Assembly (NCBI GenBank): GCA_019748215.1
Contig: JAIEPV010000034.1
Location: 1-64,000 of the forward strand
Source: Hyphomicrobium sp.
GTDB taxonomy: Bacteria > Pseudomonadota > Alphaproteobacteria > Rhizobiales > Hyphomicrobiaceae
Direction: 5' to 3'
Length of the DNA stretch: 64,000 nucleotides
Shown: piece by piece, positions 41,052-51,025 of the stretch
How positions within the stretch are numbered: the stretch's first letter is position 1
Layout: each line of letters starts with the position of its first letter
Notes under the pieces: model-generated
Database searches by the model: none
Seen by the model: only the letters and a program-made list of their open reading frames with translations
Told to the model about the DNA's origin: nothing
Translations under genes and position numbers: made by a program

Positions 41052-41437
41052 GTCAATTTTCCAACCACCGCTTCAATGCAGGCCTTTAAATTCGGAACTG
41101 TAAATGGCTTTGCCAAAAAGTTATTGAGTCCGTACTTCTTGCCTTCTTCAATGAGCGCGCGATCACCCTTCCCGGTGACTAGGATGAAGCCGACTTTGCT
41201 CGTCGGACCATGCTGGCGCAAAGCACGAAGCAACTGCATGCCATCGACCTTCGGCATATTGAGATCGGAAATGACCAGATGGCAGGGTGTCGCCACCATC
41301 ATTTTCAAGGCCTCTTCGCCATCCTTGGCCACCTTGAAATTAGTGAGGCCTATTTGATCGAGACCGTCGGTTAGGAGTGCGCGACTCACCGTGGTGTCAT
41401 CAACCACCATGACGCTCAACTGCTTCATGTTAGGCAT
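41048..41437 (-). CDS. cheY: CheY-type response regulator
   Basis: [20 protein letters not shown]...[19 protein letters not shown]...ILVTGKG...LAKPF. Confidence 0.93.
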   Translation of the reverse strand: MPNMKQLSVMVVDDTTVSRALLTDGLDQIGLTNFKVAKDGEEALKMMVATPCHLVISDLNMPKVDGMQLLRALRQHGPTSKVGFILVTGKGDRALIEEGKKYGLNNFLAKPFTVPNLKACIEAVVGKLT

Positions 41438-42497
41438 TGGTTTTCCGAGTCCACTTATTAGAGTTGAGCGATGTTGCTGAAATTAGTTCTTGGCCTATCA
41501 TCCCAATCGGCAATTGTTTTTCTACGCCACCCATCTCAAATGCGACACGCGGCATACCGTAGACAATACTCGACGATTCATTCTGACCGAATGTATTGGC
41601 CCCCGCACTTCGCATAGCCAGCAATCCTGCCGCACCGTCGCGGCCCATTCCTGTTAGAATGGCTCCAACGGCGCGCGATTTACAGACTTTTGCAACCGAT
41701 TCAAACAGCACATCGACGGATGGGCAGTGACCGTTGATCTTGTCGCCACTTCGCAGTGAGCACCTCAATTGCGAACCTGCAGTAACAGTTAAATGCGACG
41801 CGCCGCCCGGCGCCAGATAGATACGACCTGCAGTGAGTGGGGCGCCGTCCTTAGCCTCTTCGACTTGAGCCGCACAGATGCGGTCCAGGCGATTAGCGAA
41901 GCTGGTTGTGAACATCGCAGGCATATGTTGGGCGATAACTGTCGGCGCGCAGTTGGCAGGAAAGTGCGACAGGACTTCGATCAACGCTTCGACACCGCCG
42001 GTTGACGCGCCGATCGCGATCAGCCGCCCGTCCGGCAGGTAGGACTGCTCGTCGGAGGCAGGTGACATAGGCGTTGCGCGCGCTGGTCGCGAGCCGAGCG
42101 GCCGCAATTTCAATCCAGCGGCAGCCTTCACTTTCGAAGCGAGTTGATCAAAATTATCTTCCGCACCTGGACGCGGCTTCTCGATGCAATCTACGGCACC
42201 GAGTTCGAGTGCCGTGATCGTCTGATCGGCGCCAACCCGCGTCAACGTTGACACCATAATCACCGGCGTCGGCCTCAGCCGCATCAGCTTCTCAAGGAAT
42301 TCGAGGCCGCTCATGCGCGGCATCTCGATATCAAGCGTAACAACTTCGGGATTGAGATCCTTGATGCCCTGGCGCGCTTCAATGGGGTTTTCAAACTGGC
42401 CAACCACTTCGATTTGGGGATCTCGCGACAATGCAGCCGCAATCAGACCGCGCATTGTAGCTGAATCATCGACGATCAAAACACGAACGGGCTTCAT
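41430..42497 (-). CDS. cheB: Protein-glutamate methylesterase CheB
   Basis: [23 protein letters not shown]; catalytic region [47 protein letters not shown]. Confidence 0.97.
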   Translation of the reverse strand: MKPVRVLIVDDSATMRGLIAAALSRDPQIEVVGQFENPIEARQGIKDLNPEVVTLDIEMPRMSGLEFLEKLMRLRPTPVIMVSTLTRVGADQTITALELGAVDCIEKPRPGAEDNFDQLASKVKAAAGLKLRPLGSRPARATPMSPASDEQSYLPDGRLIAIGASTGGVEALIEVLSHFPANCAPTVIAQHMPAMFTTSFANRLDRICAAQVEEAKDGAPLTAGRIYLAPGGASHLTVTAGSQLRCSLRSGDKINGHCPSVDVLFESVAKVCKSRAVGAILTGMGRDGAAGLLAMRSAGANTFGQNESSSIVYGMPRVAFEMGGVEKQLPIGMIGQELISATSLNSNKWTRKTNA

Positions 42498-43384
42498 GCG
42501 CTGTCGACCTCGATCTTGCGGAATGCGGTGATGCCGTCGGGCGATAATAGCGAACTTGCCGGGCCCGAAATGCGTTCTGAATGACCGATATAGAGCGCGC
42601 CGCCGACCGGCAATAGCGACGCCATGCGCTGCCAAATTTTACACTGCGTCTCGCGATCGAAATAAATTACTACGTTACGGCAGAAGATTGCGTGGAAAAG
42701 TCCGCGCATCGGCCAGCCTTGCATCAAGTTAAGCTCGCGAAAGCTTACCAAAGATCGTGCTTCGTCAGAAATCTGGAAGCTAGGCTCATCGCGCACCGTA
42801 CACGGCGACGTCCATTTGCTTTTCAATGCCGGAGGAATTGCTGAGGCTTCTTGGCGATCATAAACGGCAGCGCGGCCTTTATTGACGACGTCTGCATTAA
42901 GATCGGTCGCTAGAATGCGAACATCCAGGCTCGGCGCCTCTGGCAGAATGGATAGTACGGTAAGCGCAATGGAATAGGGCTCCTGCCCACTTGAGCAGGC
43001 AGCGGACCATATGCGAATTTTTTCGCCGCGGCGCGCCGCCGGCACGATGGGCGCCAAAATTTTGCTTTTTAGGTGTTCGAAGTGGTGTGCCTCTCGAAAA
43101 AAACTTGTGACGTTCGTGGTCAGCATCGAGACCATTTGGTGGCGCTCGTCGACGTCGGTGCGTACAGCCTGGCAGTATTTTTCGAAGCTTGGCAGCGCCA
43201 ACGCGCGAATGCGCTTGGCCAGGCGAGAATAAACGAGCGAAGATTTCGACTCGTGCAGATCGATGCCCGCATATTCCTTGACCATCTGAGCGATGATCTT
43301 GAAATCGTGTTTTGAGAACGGCAGATCGGCGAGGTTCCGTCGCCCTTCAATCTGTAATTCCATCGTGTGTGGAGCCGCTTTCAT
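42494..43384 (-). CDS. cheR: Chemotaxis methyltransferase CheR
   Basis: [55 protein letters not shown]. Confidence 0.97.
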   Translation of the reverse strand: MKAAPHTMELQIEGRRNLADLPFSKHDFKIIAQMVKEYAGIDLHESKSSLVYSRLAKRIRALALPSFEKYCQAVRTDVDERHQMVSMLTTNVTSFFREAHHFEHLKSKILAPIVPAARRGEKIRIWSAACSSGQEPYSIALTVLSILPEAPSLDVRILATDLNADVVNKGRAAVYDRQEASAIPPALKSKWTSPCTVRDEPSFQISDEARSLVSFRELNLMQGWPMRGLFHAIFCRNVVIYFDRETQCKIWQRMASLLPVGGALYIGHSERISGPASSLLSPDGITAFRKIEVDSA

Positions 43385-43848
43385 TGGGCAACCGGCGCAG
43401 GCGGCGGCAGTACGTTGTCGATCGTTACCAGACTGATCATACGTTCATCGATGGCGTGAACGCCGCGAACGAACGTCTTGGCGACTTCGGAGGCAATTTC
43501 GGGCGTCGCCTGCATTGCATTGGCCGGCGTCGTCAGAATATCGGAGACCGCATCGACAAGTATGCCAATCGTCTGCTTGCCGCATTGCGCAACGATGATG
43601 ACGTGACGCGCAGTCGGATCTGTCAGCGGCAAGCCGAAACGACGCGCAAGATCGACAATCGGCAATACCGAACCTCGCAGGTTAATTACGCCTCGGACGT
43701 AATCCGGCGCGTGCGGCAATGGCGTCGCTGGCGTCCAGCCGCGGATCTCACGCACCGACATGATATCAACACAGAATTCTTGTCCGCCGATGCGGAAAGC
43801 AACGTATTCTCTGCTTGAACTTTCCGCCGTAATTTGTTCGACCTGCAT
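43381..43848 (-). CDS. cheW: Chemotaxis coupling protein CheW
   Basis: FRIGGQEFCVDIMSVREIRGWTPATPLPHAPDYVRGVINLRGSVLPIVDLARRFG. Confidence 0.96.
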   Translation of the reverse strand: MQVEQITAESSSREYVAFRIGGQEFCVDIMSVREIRGWTPATPLPHAPDYVRGVINLRGSVLPIVDLARRFGLPLTDPTARHVIIVAQCGKQTIGILVDAVSDILTTPANAMQATPEIASEVAKTFVRGVHAIDERMISLVTIDNVLPPPAPVAQ

Positions 43849-43850
43849 GG

Positions 43851-46058
43851 CTAGGCGCTCCCCAAGGCTGCTACTTTTTCCATGGCGTACATCGTCAGGT
43901 CGCCTCGCGTACGGCGGACGACGGCATCAACGTCAAGAATAAGCGCGACACGCCCGTCGCCGAGAATCGTCGCAGCCGCGATGCCTGAGACGCCGCCATA
44001 GTTTTCTTCGAGACTTTTGATGACGACCTGCCGCTGATCTTGAATGGCATCGACGACGAGCGCGCTGCGGGCGCCACCTTCGGCTTCGACCAGGATAGTA
44101 ACGCCCGTCTCTGGCGCGATGGGCCGGTCACTGATGCCCAGCTCACAGCCGACATCGATCAGCGGAATAAACGTATTGCGGATCGCAATGACGCGGCCAT
44201 CGACACCAAGTCCATGCAATTCCGATGACTTGGGCCGCAGAGTTTCGACAATGGCCGTCAGCGGTACGACGATCGTTTCGCCGCCGACAGAGACAACCAT
44301 TCCATCCAGCACCGCCAAAGTCAGCGGCAAGCTCATTGAAAACGTCGAACCGTAGCCCGGCCGGGAGGAAATCGAGATGCGGCCACCTAATGCCTGAATC
44401 GACCGTTTGACGACATCCATGCCGACACCGCGGCCCGAGATGTTCGAAACAGTATCGGCCGTGGAGAAGCCAGGCAGAAAAAGCAGATTGTCGATTTCGT
44501 TATCGCTTAGAATCGCGTCGGCCGGGATCAATCCTTTGCGGATCGCCGCAGCGCGGACTTTTGGACGATTGATGCCAGCACCATCGTCAGACACCTCGAT
44601 GACAATTCGGCCCGAGCGATGTGCCGCTGACAACTTGACAACGCCTTCCGCCGGTTTGCCGGCTGCAAGCCGAACGGCGGGCGATTCCAGGCCGTGATCG
44701 ACGGCATTGCGAATCATATGCGTCAGAGGGTCAGCGAGACGCTCAACAACTGTCTTATCGACCTCGGTCGCGTCGCCTTCGGTTTTCAGCTTCACATCTT
44801 TTTGGGTCACATCGGCGATTTCGCGGACAATGCGCGACATGCGTTGAAACAACGGCTTCACCGGCTGGGCACGGATCGCCATCACGCTTTCTTGAATCTC
44901 TCTGGTGAGCTGTTCCAGCTCTTCGAGCCCGAGAAGAACAGCGGACGATCCCTCGAAATCTGCTTCGAGCACGCGCTGTGAGAGCATCGCCTGATTGATG
45001 ACCAGTTCGCCGACGAGATTGATAAGGCGATCGACGCGGTCGAACTCGACGCGAATGGTCGCCGGAGCCTGATTGGCGCTGGCTTTGGCTCGTGATGTGC
45101 CATTGGCGGCGTCATCAGTTGTTGGCGCTGTAACGGGGTTGTCGGCACGCGCGAGCCCGATCGAAGTCGAAAGCGGCACTGCATCCGTGGCCACTTGTAA
45201 CGGTCCGCTGAACGGCAAGGCAGCGGCTTCGTCGTTGTTGTCTTGCACCGAGCGCAGGAGCGCTGCGATATCATAGGCGTCCTCGGTCGGCGTCGCGGGC
45301 GCTTCGGTCTTGATCAACAAATGACAATCGCCGTTGACGAATTCGAAAACGTCATCGACGGACTGACGCGGCTCCGCAGTCGTCAGTTGCAAGTTCCAAG
45401 TTAAATAACCCGCCTGCGGATCCAAAGCATCGAGCAGTGGCAAGCGCGTTGTATCGCACGCGACGGCGACATTGCCGAGGCGTTGAAGCTCGCGGAAGAT
45501 CAATAGGGTTTCATTGGCCCTATCGTACAGCTCGGCATCAGCCGAGAACTCAATCAGAAATACCGCATCGTTGGCGGGATTTGGCGCTGGAAAGACGTCG
45601 TTGCCACCAATGTCGATAAGAGCCGGCTGGAAGTCGATCGAGCCAAATTCCTCATCATCTTCCGGCGCGTCGATCGCGACGGAGAGCGCACTAAGTTCTT
45701 CGCCAGTGGGCAACCAGCAGTCATCGTCAATGGCGTTACCGTCTCGCGACAGCTCGACAAGGTCTGCCAAAACGTCGGCCGAGCGCAATAGTACTTTCAT
45801 AACGTCTGGAGACGGCGCCAGCTTGCCGCCGCGCACGTGATCGAGTGCGGTTTCAAATTTGTGAGCAAATTTGACAAGTGACTCGAGCTTGAAAGCCCCT
45901 GCTCCGCCCTTGATTGAATGAACTGCGCGAAAAACCGAGTTTACGGTTTCGCTGTCCGTCGATCCCTCATTGAGGGCAAGCAGGTCGGCTTCAAGCGCAG
46001 CAAGCTGCTCCTGGCATTCCTGGAAAAACGTTACGCGTATTGCGGCCATCGCATCCAT
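43851..46058 (-). CDS. cheA: Chemotaxis histidine kinase CheA
   Basis: P1 HSIKGGAGAFKLESL; dimer/kinase LINLVGELVINQAMLSQ, DPLTHMIRNAVDHGLESP; CheW-like C-terminus. Confidence 0.97.
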   Translation of the reverse strand: MDAMAAIRVTFFQECQEQLAALEADLLALNEGSTDSETVNSVFRAVHSIKGGAGAFKLESLVKFAHKFETALDHVRGGKLAPSPDVMKVLLRSADVLADLVELSRDGNAIDDDCWLPTGEELSALSVAIDAPEDDEEFGSIDFQPALIDIGGNDVFPAPNPANDAVFLIEFSADAELYDRANETLLIFRELQRLGNVAVACDTTRLPLLDALDPQAGYLTWNLQLTTAEPRQSVDDVFEFVNGDCHLLIKTEAPATPTEDAYDIAALLRSVQDNNDEAAALPFSGPLQVATDAVPLSTSIGLARADNPVTAPTTDDAANGTSRAKASANQAPATIRVEFDRVDRLINLVGELVINQAMLSQRVLEADFEGSSAVLLGLEELEQLTREIQESVMAIRAQPVKPLFQRMSRIVREIADVTQKDVKLKTEGDATEVDKTVVERLADPLTHMIRNAVDHGLESPAVRLAAGKPAEGVVKLSAAHRSGRIVIEVSDDGAGINRPKVRAAAIRKGLIPADAILSDNEIDNLLFLPGFSTADTVSNISGRGVGMDVVKRSIQALGGRISISSRPGYGSTFSMSLPLTLAVLDGMVVSVGGETIVVPLTAIVETLRPKSSELHGLGVDGRVIAIRNTFIPLIDVGCELGISDRPIAPETGVTILVEAEGGARSALVVDAIQDQRQVVIKSLEENYGGVSGIAAATILGDGRVALILDVDAVVRRTRGDLTMYAMEKVAALGSA

Positions 46059-46077
46059 AACTGGATCCCTTCCTGGG

Positions 46078-46443
46078 CTAAGCAGCAACGCGTTTGATCG
46101 CGGCGACAAGCTTAGCGGGATCGAACGGCTTGACGATCCAGCCCGTGGCGCCAGCATCACGAGCTCGCGCCTTTTTGGCGTCGTCGCTTTCCGTCGTCAA
46201 AACCAAGATCGGCAGATTTTTGTACTGTTCGTCGCGACGCACGGCTTCGATAAAGCCGAAGCCATCCATTTTTGGCATATTGATATCGGTGATGACGACG
46301 TCGGGGCGGCGCTCTGCCAGAACCTCAAGCCCATTCACGCCGTCGACAGCTTGCATGACGTCGAAACCGGCATCGATCAGCGCCATGCGGAGCACATCGC
46401 GCATGGTGCGGGAATCGTCGATTGTGAGGATGGTCTTGGTCAT
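46078..46443 (-). CDS. cheY: CheY-type response regulator
   Basis: MTKTILTIDDSRTMRDVLRMALIDAGFDVMQAVDGVNGLEVLAERRPDVVITDINMPKMDGFGFIEAVR. Confidence 0.95.
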   Translation of the reverse strand: MTKTILTIDDSRTMRDVLRMALIDAGFDVMQAVDGVNGLEVLAERRPDVVITDINMPKMDGFGFIEAVRRDEQYKNLPILVLTTESDDAKKARARDAGATGWIVKPFDPAKLVAAIKRVAA

Positions 46444-46793
46444 TGTGCGTGTCCGTCCATGTGGAAATCGGCAGCTGTCAATCCGAGTAAAGCAATCGCG
46501 TCCAGTAGTTCGCTCGAGGCATTTTCGACTTTGAAAAGCACGCCGTCGGCGCTCCACGTACGGGCCGCAGACAACATAACTTGCAGAGACAATGTGCCCA
46601 CGCGGCGCACGTGCGTCGCGTCGATCGTTAAAGCTTTGTCGCGAGCCGCGAGCAATTGCTGATGGATCGTTGACGCCGCCGACGTCTCGAACATCTCGGG
46701 CAAGGTAAAGGTTGCGGTACGGGTTTCCGGCGAGGCTAACGCGACGCGAACTTTGGCCGCTTTGCGCTTTAGTGCTGGTTTTTTGCTCTTCAT
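46440..46793 (-). CDS. STAS-domain protein at head of che operon
   Basis: ALTIDATHVRRVGTLSLQVMLSAARTWSADGVLFKVENASSELLDAIALLGL. Confidence 0.8.
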   Translation of the reverse strand: MKSKKPALKRKAAKVRVALASPETRTATFTLPEMFETSAASTIHQQLLAARDKALTIDATHVRRVGTLSLQVMLSAARTWSADGVLFKVENASSELLDAIALLGLTAADFHMDGHAQ

Positions 46794-46794
46794 C

Positions 46795-49137
46795 TTAAAA
46801 CTCCTCCCAGCCTGTATCGGCGGCAGAGGCGGCACGGCGACCGCCAGCCGCGACTTTCAGCCGGGGTTGCGGTTTGGCGGCGCGCGGAGACGGACGGTTG
46901 TCGCGGGCGGATTGCATCGGCCGGACAGACATCTCTCCCGTATGGAACTTGCTGACGAGTTGGGCGAGTTCTTCGGTTTGCTCTGCCAACTTGCGCGTCG
47001 AGGCGGTAGCTTGTTCGACCATCGCCGCGTTTTGCTGCGTCACCTGATCCATTTCGTTTACGGCGGTATTGACCTGGCTCAGGCCATTGGCTTCTTCTGT
47101 TGCGCTAGCGGCGATTTTCGTAACGACGCTATTGATTTCGGCAACCCGCTCGACAATTCTGCCCAGCGACTGACCGGTCTCTCCGACCAGATTCACGCCT
47201 TGTGCAACTTGCGCGGAGGACGCCGAGATCAAGGACTTGATCTCTTTCGCAGCGCCGGCTGAGCGCTGCGCCAGCGCGCGAACTTCGGACGCGACGACTG
47301 CAAACCCGCGACCCGCATCACCCGCCCGCGCTGCCTCGACGCCGGCATTCAAGGCCAGAAGATTGGTCTGGAACGCGATTTCGTCAATGACACCGATGAT
47401 CTGGCTGATTTGCTTCGATGAACTGTCGATGGCCGTCATTGCTTCGATGGCGCGACGAACAACTTCGCCGCTGCGTTCTGCGTCAGCCTTGGCGGTGAGA
47501 ACGATCTCACGTGCATTATTGGCGCCACTCGCCGTCTTATTGACGCTTGAGGTAATCTCGCTGACGGCTGCTGCCGTCTGCTCCAAGCTTGCCGCCTGAT
47601 TTTCAGTGCGACGCGAGAGATCATCCGACGCGAGCGAAATTTCGTCGGTACCAAGCTTGATGCGCTCGGCGCCCTGCTTGACACTCGCGATGGTGCCTTG
47701 CAGTTCGCTGACCGCTGCGTTGAAATCGTCTTTGAGCTTAACGAATTCCGGCTCGACGTCGATGTCGAAGCGAATTTCAAGATTTCCGTCAGCCAAAGCC
47801 GCGAGAGATGCGCCGAGAACATTCACGATGCGTTGAATCTGGGCGTCGGAGTTGGATTTCTGCGCTTGCAATGCTCCAAGTCGCTCGACCATCTTGTTCA
47901 TTTCAGAGACGATGGCGTCATACTCGGGAATTACTTTCTCAGTTATACGATAGGAGAACTCACCGCCCGCAATCTTGTCGCTGGCACGCAAGAATGCATC
48001 CATAAATTTCTCGTGCTCGTGCGCGTAGTGCTCGCCTTCGACCTCTTTGGCCTTTGCGGCGATCTCGGCTTCTTTTGACAACTGAATGTTATGCAGAAGG
48101 TTTTCTTTAAACCGCTCGAGTGCTCCCGCGATCTGTCCGTTCTCGTTCCGATCGCCGATGAACGGGACAACGACGGAGGCATCATTATGGCTGATGCGGT
48201 CCATCGCGCTGAGTAGGTTAGAGAGACGCGCACTCAGTCCGCGCGCAATAAGCACGACGAAAATCCCTGCGCCGAGGACGAAACACGCCATCAATCCCAG
48301 CCGCCAGAACATGGCGGCATAGCTCTCGTTGATATGGTTCTGTTGCAAGGCGATAAACGCCTCGAATGTCTTATCGCCAAGTATCGTGATTTTACGGCTT
48401 ATTTTTTCGATAAGAACCCGATTTTCTGCAATTTCTTGAATGTTGAGAAGGGAGTCGGCAAGATGCTTGCTTTCAAGCTCGGCCAAATCGGCTTTGAATT
48501 CGGCAAACGACGCGCCGGCGATAGTCCGGCCTATCTGAGTGTCGTCAGAGCGCATCAAACTGTTGCCAGCCTCCACGGCGCGGTGGCTATAGCTCAGCAA
48601 GCGGTCGTAGGAAATAAGCAGATTTGCCCCGTTGTCGCCCACCAACGAACGCGACAACCCGTCAATTACCATGATCGCCGAAGCATAGGCGATCGGCAAT
48701 TCTTGCGTTGCCAATGCCATGGCATAGTAAGTATCGGAGTGTGGATCCAATACCATCCCTGATACGTCCGCCAACTTTTTAATAATATCTCTGACGCGGG
48801 CGGCTTTTTCCAGCTCATTGGAGCTACTCTTTAGCAGTTCAATTTCGTTTGTTGTGCCGAAGGTCACGTTCAACGCCGTCACCAGCTTCTCCAGGCTGTC
48901 AGGGAACGACTTGCTTATCGATTGGCTTGGTGCCTGAATATATTTCCATACTTCTTTTGCGTAACTCGCGCCTTTCACTTCGGTCTCGGCAACGTCTATT
49001 GACGCGAGACTCGCTTGCGCAAAAACTTGCAATTGAACAAGCGACGGAACGACAAACAAGCTGGCGATGAGGGCTAGCCGCTTCGGCGTCGATAGTTTGC
49101 TATTGATATAGGTCACGAGCATGACTTTTTTCCGCAA
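46795..49137 (-). CDS. Methyl-accepting chemotaxis protein with CheR-binding pentapeptide
   Basis: Two TMs, HAMP-like region, EIAFQTNLLALNAGVEAARAGDAGRGFAVVASEVRALAQRSAGAAKEI hairpin tip; C-terminus GWEEF. Confidence 0.97.
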   Translation of the reverse strand: MRKKVMLVTYINSKLSTPKRLALIASLFVVPSLVQLQVFAQASLASIDVAETEVKGASYAKEVWKYIQAPSQSISKSFPDSLEKLVTALNVTFGTTNEIELLKSSSNELEKAARVRDIIKKLADVSGMVLDPHSDTYYAMALATQELPIAYASAIMVIDGLSRSLVGDNGANLLISYDRLLSYSHRAVEAGNSLMRSDDTQIGRTIAGASFAEFKADLAELESKHLADSLLNIQEIAENRVLIEKISRKITILGDKTFEAFIALQQNHINESYAAMFWRLGLMACFVLGAGIFVVLIARGLSARLSNLLSAMDRISHNDASVVVPFIGDRNENGQIAGALERFKENLLHNIQLSKEAEIAAKAKEVEGEHYAHEHEKFMDAFLRASDKIAGGEFSYRITEKVIPEYDAIVSEMNKMVERLGALQAQKSNSDAQIQRIVNVLGASLAALADGNLEIRFDIDVEPEFVKLKDDFNAAVSELQGTIASVKQGAERIKLGTDEISLASDDLSRRTENQAASLEQTAAAVSEITSSVNKTASGANNAREIVLTAKADAERSGEVVRRAIEAMTAIDSSSKQISQIIGVIDEIAFQTNLLALNAGVEAARAGDAGRGFAVVASEVRALAQRSAGAAKEIKSLISASSAQVAQGVNLVGETGQSLGRIVERVAEINSVVTKIAASATEEANGLSQVNTAVNEMDQVTQQNAAMVEQATASTRKLAEQTEELAQLVSKFHTGEMSVRPMQSARDNRPSPRAAKPQPRLKVAAGGRRAASAADTGWEEF

Positions 49138-49750
49138 GTTATGAATGATCGGGGATGATTTTTAGGCCGGATTCTTCAGGTTCGGTGCGCCGGCGCGGTG
49201 CGCACTGCGGTGAATACGGAATTTGCGAATTGGCGCATTTTCAGGTGTTCCTGCGAAATTATCGGCGAGGAACATGTCGGATTGGGACCGACCCGGCTGC
49301 GCGGCTTCATGCCTATGAACGGGACATTCAAGCAGCCGTTGGGGTCGATTTAAATCGAATATGGTAAATAAAAAATGTACATTTCGGTACGCTTTCTCGA
49401 ATTGAACGAAATAGCCAGATTATAACTCTCGCCTTATCCCGGCGCGTGGCATTTGCCGATCGTTACATCGGGCGCAATAGGCATTAACCGGCGCCAATTT
49501 GTTGCTTTTTTAATTGATTCGCGGCGTGCGATCTTGAACGAGCCATTCTGTGGTCGCGCGCGTGCTCGGATCTTTTCCAAGAAAAGACGGGGCTACCAAC
49601 CTAGGTCATCGCCTAGTGGCGCATACGATCAAGGAGTTCGTAGCCTTGTGGAGTCATGTGGTTCGATTCGGCCATCGGACGAACCTGGACGCAAGGCAGA
49701 GGCATCTCGGCAATTTTCGCCGTTTGATTGCAGGACAGCGGGGGAGTCGT

Positions 49751-50512
49751 TTGTCATTTTCTGAAGTGGGGAGTTCAGGGCCGCCGCGTCCCCATTTAGC
49801 CGGCCCACTTTACAATCAAATTTATTCGCTGATGCGTCAGCGGCTTGCCTCGGGTGAATGGAAAAGCGGGCAGCCCATGCCGACTGAGAATGTGCTTGCT
49901 AAAGAGTATGGCGTCAGTGTCGGCACCGTTCGTAAGGCACTCGACCAGCTCGCGCGCGCTAAACTCATCGTCAGGCAGCAGGGGCGCGGAACCTACGTCG
50001 GCAAGAGCAGCGGCCCGGGCCAGATCGGTCGCCGCGCTTGGCATCTCCAGTGCGAAACAACCGACGAAAGTGATCTGTGCGGTGTTCTCATTCCAGGCCA
50101 GTGCGAATTGGCAACCGCCACCCAAGTTGAAGCGCTAGCGCTGCAGATTGCGACATCGCAAAAGGTTTTGCGAATTCGTTGCACCACGCGACTCGAGCAA
50201 GGGACGATCAGCATCGATACGTTCGTGCTGCCTGTCGTGACGTCCGGCCTATCGGAAGCGCTCCTGCGCTCCGAAAGCGGCGCGATCCACGATTTCGTGG
50301 CGAGCTTGGAAGCAAACGCAACAGAATACATCGATAAGATTTCCGCAATCGCGGCCGTGGGAGACATCGCTGTTCTGCTTAAAACGCCGGTAGGAAGCCC
50401 TGTTTTGCGCATCAGCCGAGCCGGGTTTTCCAATGCCAACCGGCCGGTTTTTTTGCTGGATCGCGTTGTAAAACTCTCTGACTCGGCTGAATATATTGCG
50501 TCGGTCCGCTAA
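49751..50512 (+). CDS. GntR family transcriptional regulator with UTRA-type ligand domain
   Basis: LYNQIYSLMRQRLASGEWKSGQPMPTENVLAKEYGVSVGTVRKALDQLARAKLIVRQQGRGTYV; proposed TTG start with GGGGAG SD (track ORF starts at 49550). Confidence 0.88.
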   Translation: MSFSEVGSSGPPRPHLAGPLYNQIYSLMRQRLASGEWKSGQPMPTENVLAKEYGVSVGTVRKALDQLARAKLIVRQQGRGTYVGKSSGPGQIGRRAWHLQCETTDESDLCGVLIPGQCELATATQVEALALQIATSQKVLRIRCTTRLEQGTISIDTFVLPVVTSGLSEALLRSESGAIHDFVASLEANATEYIDKISAIAAVGDIAVLLKTPVGSPVLRISRAGFSNANRPVFLLDRVVKLSDSAEYIASVR

Positions 50513-51025
50513 CTGCGTCGGAGCACGTTGGTTCAGACGGAATTTTCATTTCGCGACCATTCTCGCGCGCGCTCTTAATTGAGCGCGCGTCGGCTTGATA
50601 TCCATTTGTGCTCCCGAGATTATCGATCGCGGCCCTGCTGGGGAACTTGATTATAGATTTCGGCTTTTCGGGCAAAAATTGCAGTGCATAAATCCAAATT
50701 GAATGTAGTTCAATCGGCATTAACCGACAGGCATCGCTGCGGCAGTTAGCCGATTTTGCCTTAATAAAAAGCGCAATTAACAGTCACAGCAGCATCCACT
50801 GGTGCTGACGCGGCCCTCGGCGTATGTAACGCAAAGACTTCTCAATGAGCAGTGCCTATTTAAAGTCGCGCGTGGTGCGCACAATTCTATATTGGTCGAG
50901 TTCGTGTACGCACCATTGCCACGCGTGCTGACCAGAAGCGACGTCAACTACGTTCGATAAGCAGCTGCCAATCATGTGTCGTTATTGCATCGCCCCGCCA
51001 TGGCCCTCCGGCGGTTAGAAACTTT

